Below, piece by piece: positions 52,703-61,227 of a stretch of 64,000 nt of DNA (positions within the stretch are counted from its first letter, which is position 1; the number at the start of each line of letters is the position of its first letter). Origin of the DNA: Alphaproteobacteria bacterium (GTDB lineage Bacteria; Pseudomonadota; Alphaproteobacteria; Caulobacterales; Maricaulaceae); the NCBI GenBank assembly GCA_024742735.1, contig JANSXV010000007.1, positions 58,493 through 122,492 of the forward strand, read 5' to 3'. A model generated the notes under the pieces. It did no database searches. It had not been told where the DNA came from and worked only from the letters and a program-made list of their open reading frames with translations. The position numbers were made by a program, and so were the translations under genes.

Positions 52703-54013
52703 TCAGTCCAGGTTGGACTGCAGCACCGTGTAGCGGGGGTCGAGGCCGCTGGTTCTAGGGCGGCCGAAGGAGATGGAGATCCGATCGCCCTGGGTATGAT
52801 CCTTTTCGGCGACCATCCCCCACTGCGACGCCATGCCATCGGCTTCTGCGACGACGACCCAGGGCGTAATGATCGAGTAGTCGAACATGATCAGAATGCC
52901 GTCCCGCCAGCCCGGCTCCCGGCGCCTGACCCAGTCACTCTGGGAGATGCGCACCTGCAGGATTTCATCGTCCGGATAGGCGCTCGCCCACCGTTCGCGG
53001 ACCATGCGCTCAACCGTCGCCCGGTCGCCGCCGCGGAAATCGTTCCGCACCGGATCATTGCCCGCCACCACGATTGCAAGGGCCTGCCGCAGGCGGTCAC
53101 GCACGCCGCGATCAGCCTGGCGCTGAAGCGCGGCAAAGCTGGCGGTCACCCCGGAGTCTGCGTCCGGCCGGGCGTTGTAGATCCGCTCAACATTGTCGAG
53201 ATAGGCCAAGGCGCCCTCGATGGCCCGGTTACCAACCAGATCGCCGGCCCGCCCGCCTTCGAGGGCCGCTGCAGCCGTACGCTCAGCTTCGGCGATCAGG
53301 CCGCGGGCGTGATCGAGGGCCGGGGCCCCGAAGGCTTCGAGGCGCGCGGACGCTTCCTGGAAAACGGGGCCGCCCTCCTGAACCAGCATTGCAAGCGCAG
53401 GGCCGCTGGCTGCACGCACATCCCGCGGATCCATGTCCGCATAGTCCTGGAGTATCTGGTCGATGCGGTCCTGGGTGGGCGGGTAGTTTTCAGCGAACCG
53501 GACATACTGCTCAACGATGCCGTCCGGCCTCATGAGGTGGGCGTGACGGAGATCCATGAACTTGACTTCACCCGCCAGCCGCTCGGCGACCCGGACGAAC
53601 TGGTCGTCCTCCCTAGTCCGGCCTGAGCTTCTCCAGGCCTCAAGCCGGGCCTGATCGGCCTCGCGCCCAGCGGCGGCGCTGCCAGCTGCTGCGGTTGCAG
53701 CCTCGAGCCGGGACCGAAGGTCGCTGATCCGGGCGACCAGGGCGGATACTTCAGCAACGCCCTGATCGAGGCCGGCGAGCCGGCTGGAATCCCTGTCAAG
53801 GCTGCGCAGGATCGAGGCGATCCGCCGCTCGTCGTCTCCAGGCTCGATATCGCCAATGCGCTCTTCCGTCCTGTCCAGGCTTTGAGAGACGCGAGCAATC
53901 TGATCGGCCGTGTCCTGGTCCAGCGCCTGGGCGACGGCCTGAGCCGGGGCCGGCGTGAAGGCAGGCAGGCAGGCCGCCGTCAGGAGGGCTGCGCTCAATG
54001 TCACAAGCTTCAT
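52703..54013 (-). CDS. Exported helical protein of unknown function, paralogue of the 61228 gene
   Basis: This 436-residue protein begins with a signal peptide (VTLSAALLTAACLPAF, cleavage near APAQA; the Cys could allow lipidation, but the lipobox is poor). Residues about 30-150 are coiled-coil-like (VSQSLDRTEERI, VARISDLRSRLEAATAAAG), then a helical middle. The C-terminal 110 residues are conserved with the protein at 61228: NDPVRNDFRGGDRATVERMVRERW, AYPDDEILQVRIS, then WVVVAEADGMASQW and HTQGDRISI. I recognise no named family. The gene is divergent from response regulator 2, sharing a 133-base promoter region with the C/G palindrome. Confidence 0.65.
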   Translation of the reverse strand: MKLVTLSAALLTAACLPAFTPAPAQAVAQALDQDTADQIARVSQSLDRTEERIGDIEPGDDERRIASILRSLDRDSSRLAGLDQGVAEVSALVARISDLRSRLEAATAAAGSAAAGREADQARLEAWRSSGRTREDDQFVRVAERLAGEVKFMDLRHAHLMRPDGIVEQYVRFAENYPPTQDRIDQILQDYADMDPRDVRAASGPALAMLVQEGGPVFQEASARLEAFGAPALDHARGLIAEAERTAAAALEGGRAGDLVGNRAIEGALAYLDNVERIYNARPDADSGVTASFAALQRQADRGVRDRLRQALAIVVAGNDPVRNDFRGGDRATVERMVRERWASAYPDDEILQVRISQSDWVRRREPGWRDGILIMFDYSIITPWVVVAEADGMASQWGMVAEKDHTQGDRISISFGRPRTSGLDPRYTVLQSNLD

Positions 54014-54079
54014 ACCGGCACATCTCCAAGCTGCTTCACCATGCCGAGAGGGTAGTCGTGCAATCCGGGAGGAGCATCG

Positions 54080-54093
54080 CCCCTATTCAGGGG
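54080..54093. promoter_or_regulatory. Palindrome CCCCT-ATTC-AGGGG in divergent promoter
   Basis: It has perfect 5-base arms around ATTC, between the exported helical protein gene and response regulator 2, 53 bases before the regulator start. It matches the pattern of the site at 17217-17232. Confidence 0.5.
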
Positions 54094-54146
54094 GTCTTTC
54101 TCCCAGCCCGCCGCTCGACTAGCCTGCCGATTGCGAAGGGGACAAA

Positions 54147-54779
54147 ATGAGACGAACGATAGTGGTGGAGGATGAGCCGCGAATCCGCGCGTGGCTCACA
54201 GGCCTCGTAGAGGACAATCCCGCCTTACACTTTGTCGGCTCCGCTGCGAGCCTGACGGATGCGGAAAGCCTGCTCGCCGAGAACCCTGAGATCATTCTGC
54301 TTGATCTCATGCTTGAGGACGGGCCGGCCTTCGACTTTCTGCTTCGCGCCACGACGGCGGGCTCGAAGGTGCTCGTCGTCAGCGTTCTGGGCGATGAGGA
54401 AAGCGTCGTGCAGGCGGTGCTGAACGGCGCCTCGGGATACATGAACAAGGAGGTTTCGGCGCAGGAGTTGGCCAAAGCCATCGAAGCGGTTGAATCCGGG
54501 CATGCCCCCATGAGCCCGGCGATCGCCCGGCACCTGCTGCAGCGCGTTCAGCGCCGCGTTCAGACCCCCGACCGCGAAGCCCCCAGCCTCACGCGCAGGG
54601 AACGTCAGGTTCTCGAAGCGCTCGCCAATGGGCTGACTTACAAGGAGGTTGCGCGCAAGCTCGATCTGTCTCCCCAGACGATCGCCAAATATATCAAGGT
54701 GATCTACCGCAAGATGGCCGTTCACAACCGCGCCGAGGCGGTCATGCTGGGGGTGCGTTCCGGCATTATTGAAGTGTGA
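54147..54779 (+). CDS. NarL/FixJ-family response regulator (module 2)
   Basis: The 210-residue regulator has a receiver domain with VVEDE, phospho-acceptor Asp53 (IILLDLMLEDG) and the conserved Lys in YMNKEVSA. Its LuxR-type helix-turn-helix is LTRRERQVLEALANGLTYKEVARKLDLSPQTI. A GAAGGGG purine stretch lies upstream of ATG 54147. It overlaps the kinase start by one base, so the pair is coupled. It is a close paralogue of the regulators at 17292 and 57671. Likely targets are the divergent exported protein and the giant autotransporter nearby. Confidence 0.93.
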   Translation: MRRTIVVEDEPRIRAWLTGLVEDNPALHFVGSAASLTDAESLLAENPEIILLDLMLEDGPAFDFLLRATTAGSKVLVVSVLGDEESVVQAVLNGASGYMNKEVSAQELAKAIEAVESGHAPMSPAIARHLLQRVQRRVQTPDREAPSLTRRERQVLEALANGLTYKEVARKLDLSPQTIAKYIKVIYRKMAVHNRAEAVMLGVRSGIIEV

Positions 54780-56668
54780 TGGCCTGGACAGTCACGCCTG
54801 ATGCGATGCTGCGCACGGGTGTCTTTGTTTCCGTCACGTTCATTCTGACATGGATCGGCTTGTGGGCGGCCGAAAGCCTGTCAAAGCCTGCGGGGTCCCC
54901 GCCTCCCGCCGCCGTCACACTTTACCTGACGCCGGACGGCGTCATCACGCCTGAGTCCGAGCCGATCACAGTCCCGCTGTCGCCAAACCCGCTCTATGAC
55001 TATCGCCCGACCCAGGAGCAGAGGGACACCTACGGAGACGTCGGCGTCTTCCACATAGAAACAAGCATTCCTGACCCCCAGGTCCCAACGGCGCTGTTCT
55101 TCACGTCCGCCTACGAGATTGAAGAAGTCCGGCTGAACGGGAGGCTCTTGAAGGCGCAGTCTCCCACAGATCCGCAGGGGACCTTGAGCGGGTTTGGTCC
55201 GGCCGCTTTCGTCCTTCCGCCAGAATTCATCGAACCGGGGGTCAATGAGGTCGTCGTGGTGTCCTCAGGACGCACCTTCAAATCCCTCCCGCTGTATGTG
55301 GTCGGTGCGGCCGAAGCGGTGTTGCGGGCCGAGGGCTGGGGCCGCTTCTTTTCCCTGCACATCATTACGGCGGCGACCGCCATGCTGGCTTTCGCCGCCG
55401 CGCTTCTCTTTCTCAGCGACTGGCGGGAGGCGGAGAGGCCGCGCATGGTCGCGCTTTTGCTGGTCCTGGTGACATGGGCCTTGCGCAATCTCTCCATCCT
55501 TGGCGCCTTCGACTTTCTCCCCTTTCCGCTGGCGCGGATGATAACCTATGCCGTGAGCTACCTGCCTGTCGTTGCGCTGGTCCACCTTGCGCTTGCATGG
55601 ACAAGCCTCATCGAGCCCGGCCGGCGATTGATCGCCCTGGCTTACGGGTTCTGTCTGGCCGCGCCGGTTCTCATCATCCTTCTCGATCTGCGCCGCATAG
55701 GCGGCGTGAGCATTCCATGGATGCTGGACAACGGCCTGACGATCGCAGGCGGCTGCACCGCGATCATTCTGTTCGCCCGGCATGCCTTAATCGGCTTTCG
55801 CCATGATCTGGTGGAGACGGTCGTCTTCATGGTCTGCACCTGGGCGGTGCTGATCGACAAGGCGGACAACATCTTTCATCTCACCGTGCCGTTTGTTCCC
55901 GATCTGCATCTCACCTTCTACTTCGCGCCAGTCTGCGGACTTCTGCTTGGCTTGAGCATGTGCGCCTCGGTTTCCGCTCAAGCCACGCGCGCGCGCCGGG
56001 TCGTTCAGGACATGAACCAGACGCTTGAGCGGAAGCTGGCGGAGCGTGAACAACAAATCCGCTCCCAGGCCAGGCAGGTCGCGGTCGTCGATGAACGCCG
56101 CAGGATCATGCGCGACATGCATGACGGGCTCGGCGCGCGACTCACGGATGCACTGGTTCGATTGCGAAAGAACCCAAGCCCGATCGAAATGACGCAGGAT
56201 ATCCAGAGCGCTCTGGATGAGCTGAGACTGACGGTCGATTCTCTGGACAGCGCCGGTGAGACCCTCGCCATGGCCATTGGCTCGTTCCGCCAGAGAGCCT
56301 CGGAGCGCCTCAACGCGGCCGGCATCGAGCTTTCGATGGAGTACGATGAGGCGGTCAGTCAGGTGCGGCTGCCGGCCCACGACGTGCTTCAGGTCTTCCG
56401 GATTCTCCAGGAGGCCACCACCAATATCATCCGCCATTCCGGGGCGACCGAGGCGAACCTGATGCTCAAATGCTGCCAGGAAAGTGACGAAGGCTGTGTC
56501 GACATCATCCTGAGCGACAATGGCCGCGGGCTCCCGGACGCAGCAATAAGAAAAGGCCTTGGACTCCAGAACATGGAGTCGCGCGCCCGGCGCATCGGCG
56601 CTGAAATCGCGTTCGAGCCCGCCTATCCGGGCTTGAGGATGCGTTTGAGAGTTCGGGAGCGCCGCTAG
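54779..56668 (+). CDS. Sensor histidine kinase, 7TM/HisKA_3 type (module 2)
   Basis: This 629-residue kinase starts at ATG 54779, overlapping the regulator stop (TGATG). One N-terminal helix is followed by a periplasmic beta-rich domain (about 40-185: FFTSAYEIEEVRLNGRLL ... FIEPGVNEVVVVSSGR), the same architecture as kinase 1, then about seven membrane helices (190-405), a coiled coil and the catalytic core. His448 lies in MRDMHDGLGARL, the N-box is ILQEATTNIIRHSGA and the G-boxes LSDNGRGL and GLGLQNM. It probably receives a periplasmic signal through the beta-domain and phosphorylates its partner regulator. Confidence 0.92.
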   Translation: MAWTVTPDAMLRTGVFVSVTFILTWIGLWAAESLSKPAGSPPPAAVTLYLTPDGVITPESEPITVPLSPNPLYDYRPTQEQRDTYGDVGVFHIETSIPDPQVPTALFFTSAYEIEEVRLNGRLLKAQSPTDPQGTLSGFGPAAFVLPPEFIEPGVNEVVVVSSGRTFKSLPLYVVGAAEAVLRAEGWGRFFSLHIITAATAMLAFAAALLFLSDWREAERPRMVALLLVLVTWALRNLSILGAFDFLPFPLARMITYAVSYLPVVALVHLALAWTSLIEPGRRLIALAYGFCLAAPVLIILLDLRRIGGVSIPWMLDNGLTIAGGCTAIILFARHALIGFRHDLVETVVFMVCTWAVLIDKADNIFHLTVPFVPDLHLTFYFAPVCGLLLGLSMCASVSAQATRARRVVQDMNQTLERKLAEREQQIRSQARQVAVVDERRRIMRDMHDGLGARLTDALVRLRKNPSPIEMTQDIQSALDELRLTVDSLDSAGETLAMAIGSFRQRASERLNAAGIELSMEYDEAVSQVRLPAHDVLQVFRILQEATTNIIRHSGATEANLMLKCCQESDEGCVDIILSDNGRGLPDAAIRKGLGLQNMESRARRIGAEIAFEPAYPGLRMRLRVRERR

Positions 56669-56953
56669 GTCCCGACGGCTGGGCGGGCCGCCGCCGCCAA
56701 ACCTCTTCGCGCGGACTGGAGGGAGCCGCCTCCTGACGGGTCCGTTCGCCGGACGCGGTCGGACAAGAGCTCCAGGCCAGGGACGGGCAGCGCGGCCCGT
56801 GCCGACGTGCATTCCAGCGCGCTTGTGATGCGCCAGCCTGATCGAGGCGGGCTGCGAAGCCGCTCTACCCGGTCTGCGGTATGGCGGACGAACGGCGCCT
56901 CCGCGAGGCTTGGGCGACACTTGTCCAGTCCAAGTCCTCGCGGGAGAGACCTC

Positions 56954-57661
56954 ATGCGCATCCTATCCTTCCTTGTCGCCGGCGCAGCCCTCGTCCTCGC
57001 GGGCGGTTCTGCGCATGCGCAATCCAGCCGCTACGCCCAGGTGGATTCCGATGGCGTCGGCAACTGCATCTTCTCCAACCAGGAACTGAGCTACCAACAG
57101 GAAGGGTCGGCGGCTTATCGCAACAACAAGACCGAGTTCTCCAACGGAGAGAACGTGCACGTCCGGTGCTATTTCGCTCAGCCGCTCGGCCAGTACCGGT
57201 CCAATGGCCGACTGTCGAATTCGCTCCGGGACGGCCGGGGCTATTTCGTCGATTTCGAGCTGCGCGACCCAGCGCGTCCAGGATCGATGGGGCCGGATAT
57301 CGTGTCCGGCCAGCACTATGATTACGACAGCAGCGACGCATCCATGACCCAGCAACGCTTCGACATCGGCGACATGGCCGATTGCGATTTCCGGCTGCCG
57401 GAGTCCGAAAACCGCCGGTGGGGCAACTCGGCCAGCCGCTGCACAGATCTCAATCACTTCACCCGGCGGGTGGCTGAGGAGGCGGGCGCCAGCCTGCCGT
57501 TCACCGCGACCTACTGTGTGCGGGTCTTCATGCAGTTCGCTGACGTGATTGATGAACGCCGGGAGTTCGACTCTAATACCGGAAGCTGGCGCACCAGCCG
57601 TGCGCCGCGGATCATGGACCACCGGATCGCCGAATCCTGCTTTGACTATACTGTCCGCTGA
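56954..57661 (+). CDS. Exported Cys-containing protein of unknown function
   Basis: From ATG 56954 (GGGAGAG site upstream) the protein is 235 residues with a clear signal peptide (MRILSFLVAGAALVLAGGSAHAQ). The frame runs 49 codons further upstream, but that part is not protein-like. The mature part has six Cys (GNCIF, VRCYF, ADCDF, SRCTD, TYCVR, ESCFD), suggesting three disulfides, and the beta-rich pattern of a small binding protein (ENVHVRCYFAQPL; ADCDFRLPES). No family recognised. It ends 9 bases before response regulator 3, so it is in the same operon and could deliver or modulate the signal for kinase 3. Confidence 0.75.
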   Translation: MRILSFLVAGAALVLAGGSAHAQSSRYAQVDSDGVGNCIFSNQELSYQQEGSAAYRNNKTEFSNGENVHVRCYFAQPLGQYRSNGRLSNSLRDGRGYFVDFELRDPARPGSMGPDIVSGQHYDYDSSDASMTQQRFDIGDMADCDFRLPESENRRWGNSASRCTDLNHFTRRVAEEAGASLPFTATYCVRVFMQFADVIDERREFDSNTGSWRTSRAPRIMDHRIAESCFDYTVR

Positions 57662-57670
57662 CGGGATCGT

Positions 57671-58360
57671 ATGAGAATGCCCATGTTCGCAGAGTACCCG
57701 TCTGACGCCGTGGCTGTGAAGCGCGCGATCGTCGTCGAAGATGACAGCGTGCTCCGCGAACACCTGGTTGATCTCGTCAATCAGGTTGAGGGCGTTGAGG
57801 TCGTGGGGTCGGCGGAAGGCGTCGAGAGCGGGCAAGCGCTTCTGCAAACCAAGCCAGAGATTCTTCTGGTCGACCTCGACCTGATAGACGGTTCGGGCGT
57901 CGATCTCATCAGGGCCGGTTCTGCTATGGAGGGTCTGCGGATCCTCGTGGTCACCGTCTTCGGCGACGAGCAAAGCGTGATGCAGGCGTTTGAAGCCGGC
58001 GCCCATGGCTTCATCCTGAAGGATACGACGCTGAACGAGGTGTCCCAGGCGCTGCATGACGTGCTCGCTGGCGGCGCCCCCATCAGCGCGGCCGCTGCGG
58101 CGCATCTGCTTCGGCGCCTGAAGTCGGAGCCGCAGACCGATCGCGCCGGCGCAACCCAATCCATCCTGACAGGCCGGGAGTTGGAGCTGTTGCAACTCCT
58201 CGCCAAGGGGCTCAGCCATAAAGAAGTGGCCCAGACGCTGGGGATCTCTCCGCTGACGGTCGGGACCCATGCCAAGGCGATTTACCGCAAGATGAAGGTG
58301 AATGGCCGAGGTGAGGCTGTTTTCGAGGCTGTGAGCGAGGGCTGGATCAAGCTTGGTTGA
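57671..58360 (+). CDS. NarL/FixJ-family response regulator (module 3)
   Basis: The 229-residue regulator has the receiver motifs VVEDD and ILLVDLDLIDG (phospho-acceptor Asp68 by this start), FILKDTT with the conserved Lys, and a LuxR-type helix-turn-helix (LTGRELELLQLLAKGLSHKEVAQTLGISPLTV). The first 16 residues are extra compared with regulators 1 and 2; translation might instead begin at the GTG just before KRAIVVEDD. It overlaps the next kinase by 8 bases if that starts at TTG 58353. Confidence 0.92.
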   Translation: MRMPMFAEYPSDAVAVKRAIVVEDDSVLREHLVDLVNQVEGVEVVGSAEGVESGQALLQTKPEILLVDLDLIDGSGVDLIRAGSAMEGLRILVVTVFGDEQSVMQAFEAGAHGFILKDTTLNEVSQALHDVLAGGAPISAAAAAHLLRRLKSEPQTDRAGATQSILTGRELELLQLLAKGLSHKEVAQTLGISPLTVGTHAKAIYRKMKVNGRGEAVFEAVSEGWIKLG

Positions 58361-60356
58361 GCGCAGGAGCGGCCGAATTGCGCTCGCCGTAAGACGATTG
58401 CGGCGGGCCTTCAGCGTGTTGTTCAAGTCGCCCGCCGAGGGACGCCAGGCCGGTTTCGCGCCGGTTCGCCTTTTGCGGATCATCGCCCTGTTCGTCCTGG
58501 CCCAGGGGGTTTTCTGGGGCGTCTTCATCAGCGCCGAGCACGCATCCGCACCCGATGTTCGATCCCCGGCCATGCTCAGGCTTGCGCTGGCCGAGACGGA
58601 AGCGGGATTGGCCGACGCCCCTGAGATCGAGGTCCGGCGCGACGCTGTGCCCACCTACCGCTACCGGGATCCGGACCGGCTGGCCTACGCCGTATTCCGG
58701 CACGATTTCGACTGGGTTGCGCAGGACGATGAAGACGCAGCGATCCTGCTGCGCTGGAGTCGCCGCATCGTTCAGGTTTCTGTCAACGGCGAGGTGCTGC
58801 GCGAGCAGACCCCGGTGGATCTGTGGGGCGTGCTCGGCGGGTTCGAGCCGGCCGCCTACATCATTCCCGAAGGCGTGCTGCAGCCGCAGGGCAATCGGCT
58901 TGAAATCCAGGTGGACGGGCGCAGTCTGAAAATTGCGCCCGAGCTGTTCATCGCACCCAGCACCGATGTGCTCAGGGCGATCGGTTGGGGACGCGCCATG
59001 GCTGTGGACCTGCCGATCGGCGCGATCGCCGCCATGGGCGTGCTCATTGTCATCTGCGTGACCGCGCTCTGGCCCCCCCAGGATCGACGCCGCATGAACG
59101 GGCTGATCCTGCTCCTCGTCTTCTGGATCGTGCGCAATCTGACCTTCCTCGGCGTGGACGCGGGCGTTCCCGACAGCCATCGCATGCTCGTGCACTTCCT
59201 GACGACCTACGCCTTTCTGGGCGCCATCGCCTATTTCGGACTGGCCTGGACCGAAGCGCCGCGGCGTCTGGCGACGGGTGTCGTCGCGGGGGTGGGGGGG
59301 CTTCTGGCCGTCACCCTCGCGCTGCACGAATTCGTCCTGGAGCCTCTGGCCTTTTTCAGGACGGCGTTCTGGACTGAGACCGTTCTGACCATCATCGTCT
59401 GCGCGGCCTGTATCGGGCTTCTCCTGTTCGACGAGTACAGGCGGTCACGTGACGCGGTGCTTCAGGCCGGGCTCTTCATCGTCGCGCTGACCGCTGTCAT
59501 GGTGGACGCGATCGATGACCAGTTCGATCTGGTGATCCCGGTCGGCGACGGGCTGCCGATCACATTCTACTACGCGCCCATGTGCGGTCTGTTCCTGGGG
59601 TTCGGCCTGTGCGCGATGCTGGCGACACAGGCCACGGCGGCGCGCAACGCGGTGGTCAGGATCAATGCAACGCTTCGTGAGAAACTGGCCGAGCAGGAAC
59701 GCGAGATCGCCAGCAGCCTCGAGCGGCAACACAGGCTCGAGCGCGCGCGTGTGAAGGCGGAGGAGCGTCAGCGGATCATGCGCGACATGCATGACGGCGT
59801 CGGCTCGCTGCTGCTGGGCATGCTCGTTCAGATCAAAGCCGGCCGGCTCGATATGGACGCGGTCGCCGACGGGGTCCGCAAAGGGCTCGACGACTTGCGG
59901 CTGATGATCACGGCTATGGACACCGGGAGCGACAATCTGGTCGAGGCCCTGGCCATGTTCCGGCGCCGTGCGGAGCCCCAGATCCAGGCCGCCGGCCTGG
60001 CGGTGACCTGGACGATCGATCTGGAGGACACGGCCGTCTTCGGTCCGCGGGAGACGTTGCAGGTCTACAGGATCTTGCAGGAAGCGATCGCCAACACGAT
60101 CCGGCATAGCGGGGCGAGCGAGCTTCAGGTCTCCGTGGGCCAGGACTTCAAGCATGCTGACGCCGTCGTGATCGAAGTGTGCGACAATGGCTCCGGATTC
60201 GACACGGACGCGTCCGCAGCCGGCAGCGGGCTTCGCAATATGCGCCGCCGCGCAGCCATGGTCAGTGCAAAGCTCGAGCTGGAGAGCAAGCCTGGCCGGT
60301 CCTGCGTGCGCCTTGTGCTCGAAGGGGCGGCGACGCAGCACGATACCAAGGCTTAG
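58353..60356 (+). CDS. Sensor histidine kinase, 7TM/HisKA_3 type (module 3)
   Basis: Translation probably starts at TTG 58353 inside the regulator's end, giving 667 residues. After a basic segment and one helix (about 35-55) comes the beta-rich sensor domain (about 90-205: ILLRWSRRIVQVSVNGEVL ... QPQGNRLEIQVDGRSL), clearly homologous to that of kinase 1, then seven membrane helices (210-425), a coiled coil and the core. His480 lies in MRDMHDGVGSLLLGML, the N-box is ILQEAIANTIRHSGA and the G-box CDNGSGFD. No ATG earlier than the membrane segment fits, so a rare start codon seems real and may keep kinase levels low. Confidence 0.9.
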   Translation: MVERRSGRIALAVRRLRRAFSVLFKSPAEGRQAGFAPVRLLRIIALFVLAQGVFWGVFISAEHASAPDVRSPAMLRLALAETEAGLADAPEIEVRRDAVPTYRYRDPDRLAYAVFRHDFDWVAQDDEDAAILLRWSRRIVQVSVNGEVLREQTPVDLWGVLGGFEPAAYIIPEGVLQPQGNRLEIQVDGRSLKIAPELFIAPSTDVLRAIGWGRAMAVDLPIGAIAAMGVLIVICVTALWPPQDRRRMNGLILLLVFWIVRNLTFLGVDAGVPDSHRMLVHFLTTYAFLGAIAYFGLAWTEAPRRLATGVVAGVGGLLAVTLALHEFVLEPLAFFRTAFWTETVLTIIVCAACIGLLLFDEYRRSRDAVLQAGLFIVALTAVMVDAIDDQFDLVIPVGDGLPITFYYAPMCGLFLGFGLCAMLATQATAARNAVVRINATLREKLAEQEREIASSLERQHRLERARVKAEERQRIMRDMHDGVGSLLLGMLVQIKAGRLDMDAVADGVRKGLDDLRLMITAMDTGSDNLVEALAMFRRRAEPQIQAAGLAVTWTIDLEDTAVFGPRETLQVYRILQEAIANTIRHSGASELQVSVGQDFKHADAVVIEVCDNGSGFDTDASAAGSGLRNMRRRAAMVSAKLELESKPGRSCVRLVLEGAATQHDTKA

Positions 60357-60435
60357 GTATGGCGAGACGGCGGCCTTGCCGCCAAGCAGAACGCTCCAAT
60401 CACAAGCAGGAGCGCACGCCAAGGAGATGCAGCGT

Positions 60436-60894
60436 TTGGACCGGCTGATGCGCGGTCCCGGACTGATCCGCGGCGCCGTCATGTACACGGCGCTGCTGGA
60501 TCGCAGCGGGCTTCATCTGGTCAAGACCGGTCCCGGCTGGGTTGATCTGGCCAAGACCGGATTGCAGCGCGCCGCCGTCAAGCCGATCGTCGCACGCGCC
60601 AAGGCCAAGGTCGCCGAGGGTGAGGCCAAGCTCACAGAGGCCCTCAAGGCGCAGTCGCCTTCAGACCTGGCCGAAATCAGCTTTTCCCTGGAAGCGCTGT
60701 CAGAAGTCAGGGTCGTCCCCCTCGAGCCGTACAACGTCTCGAAGGTGACGTTGAAAGCGCGCAGCGCGCAGCCCTCGAAGCTCAATCTTGATGCGCCGGA
60801 TTACAATCGCGCCGGGGAGGTCGTCGCGTTTCTCAACGCTGTTGCGCGAGGGGCGGACGTTCCGCTTGAGCCGCGCCGGATTCATAATCCCTGA
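60436..60894 (+). CDS. Small hypothetical protein, about 152 aa
   Basis: A strong AAGGAG site at 60421-60426 abuts ATG 60427 directly, which is too close; TTG 60436, nine bases downstream of the site, has ideal spacing and gives 152 residues beginning DRLMRGPGLIRG. The frame extends 80 codons upstream into the kinase, which is a shadow. The protein has a helical Lys/Ala-rich middle (VARAKAKVAEGEAKLTEALKAQ) and a C-terminal beta part (VRVVPLEPYNVSKVTLKARS) faintly reminiscent of PH-like domains. Function unknown. Confidence 0.6.
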   Translation: MDRLMRGPGLIRGAVMYTALLDRSGLHLVKTGPGWVDLAKTGLQRAAVKPIVARAKAKVAEGEAKLTEALKAQSPSDLAEISFSLEALSEVRVVPLEPYNVSKVTLKARSAQPSKLNLDAPDYNRAGEVVAFLNAVARGADVPLEPRRIHNP

Positions 60895-61227
60895 CCGGAT
60901 CCTCTATGCGTGAACCGGCGCTGTCCTGACCTTGGCGCCCGCCCGGACAGCTCAACAAAGGTGAAAGCCCGGCGCGGGGACATTATGCGCCGGGCTTTCG
61001 TTGCGTTCCCATACCTGCCGTCAGCGCAAGAGCTGGCGAGAGTCCGGGAACCGCAGGCTTCGTCAGACCGATCACCGACAGGCGATGACCACGAAGACTG
61101 AACGGCGAAACAGGGCCGCAATCCATCCCCGATTCCCGGTATGCGGCCGGCCTACCCGGTTTCGGGCATTCAACGGCGCACCAATCACTGGAAAGCTCTG
61201 CGCGCTGACAATTGCGAGAGCTTTATC
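60895..61227. other. Intergenic region with a terminator
   Basis: This 333-base gap contains the hairpin at 60964-60998. The rest shows no convincing gene; in-frame sequence from 61141 is an extension of the next gene without a ribosome site. Confidence 0.5.
60964..60998 (+). terminator. Hairpin terminator after module 3 genes
   Basis: AAAGCCCGGCGC and GCGCCGGGCTTT form a perfect 12-base stem around an 11-base loop, 70 bases after the small protein gene. The A/T stem ends provide a short T-run. Confidence 0.8.

Noticed and set aside
56963..58654. Long minus-strand frame of 563 codons
   Set aside because: It runs opposite the exported protein, response regulator 3 and the kinase start, all of which are well supported.
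59445..60488. Minus-strand frame of 347 codons opposite kinase 3
   Set aside because: Antisense to the catalytic core of a clear kinase; codon-bias artefact.
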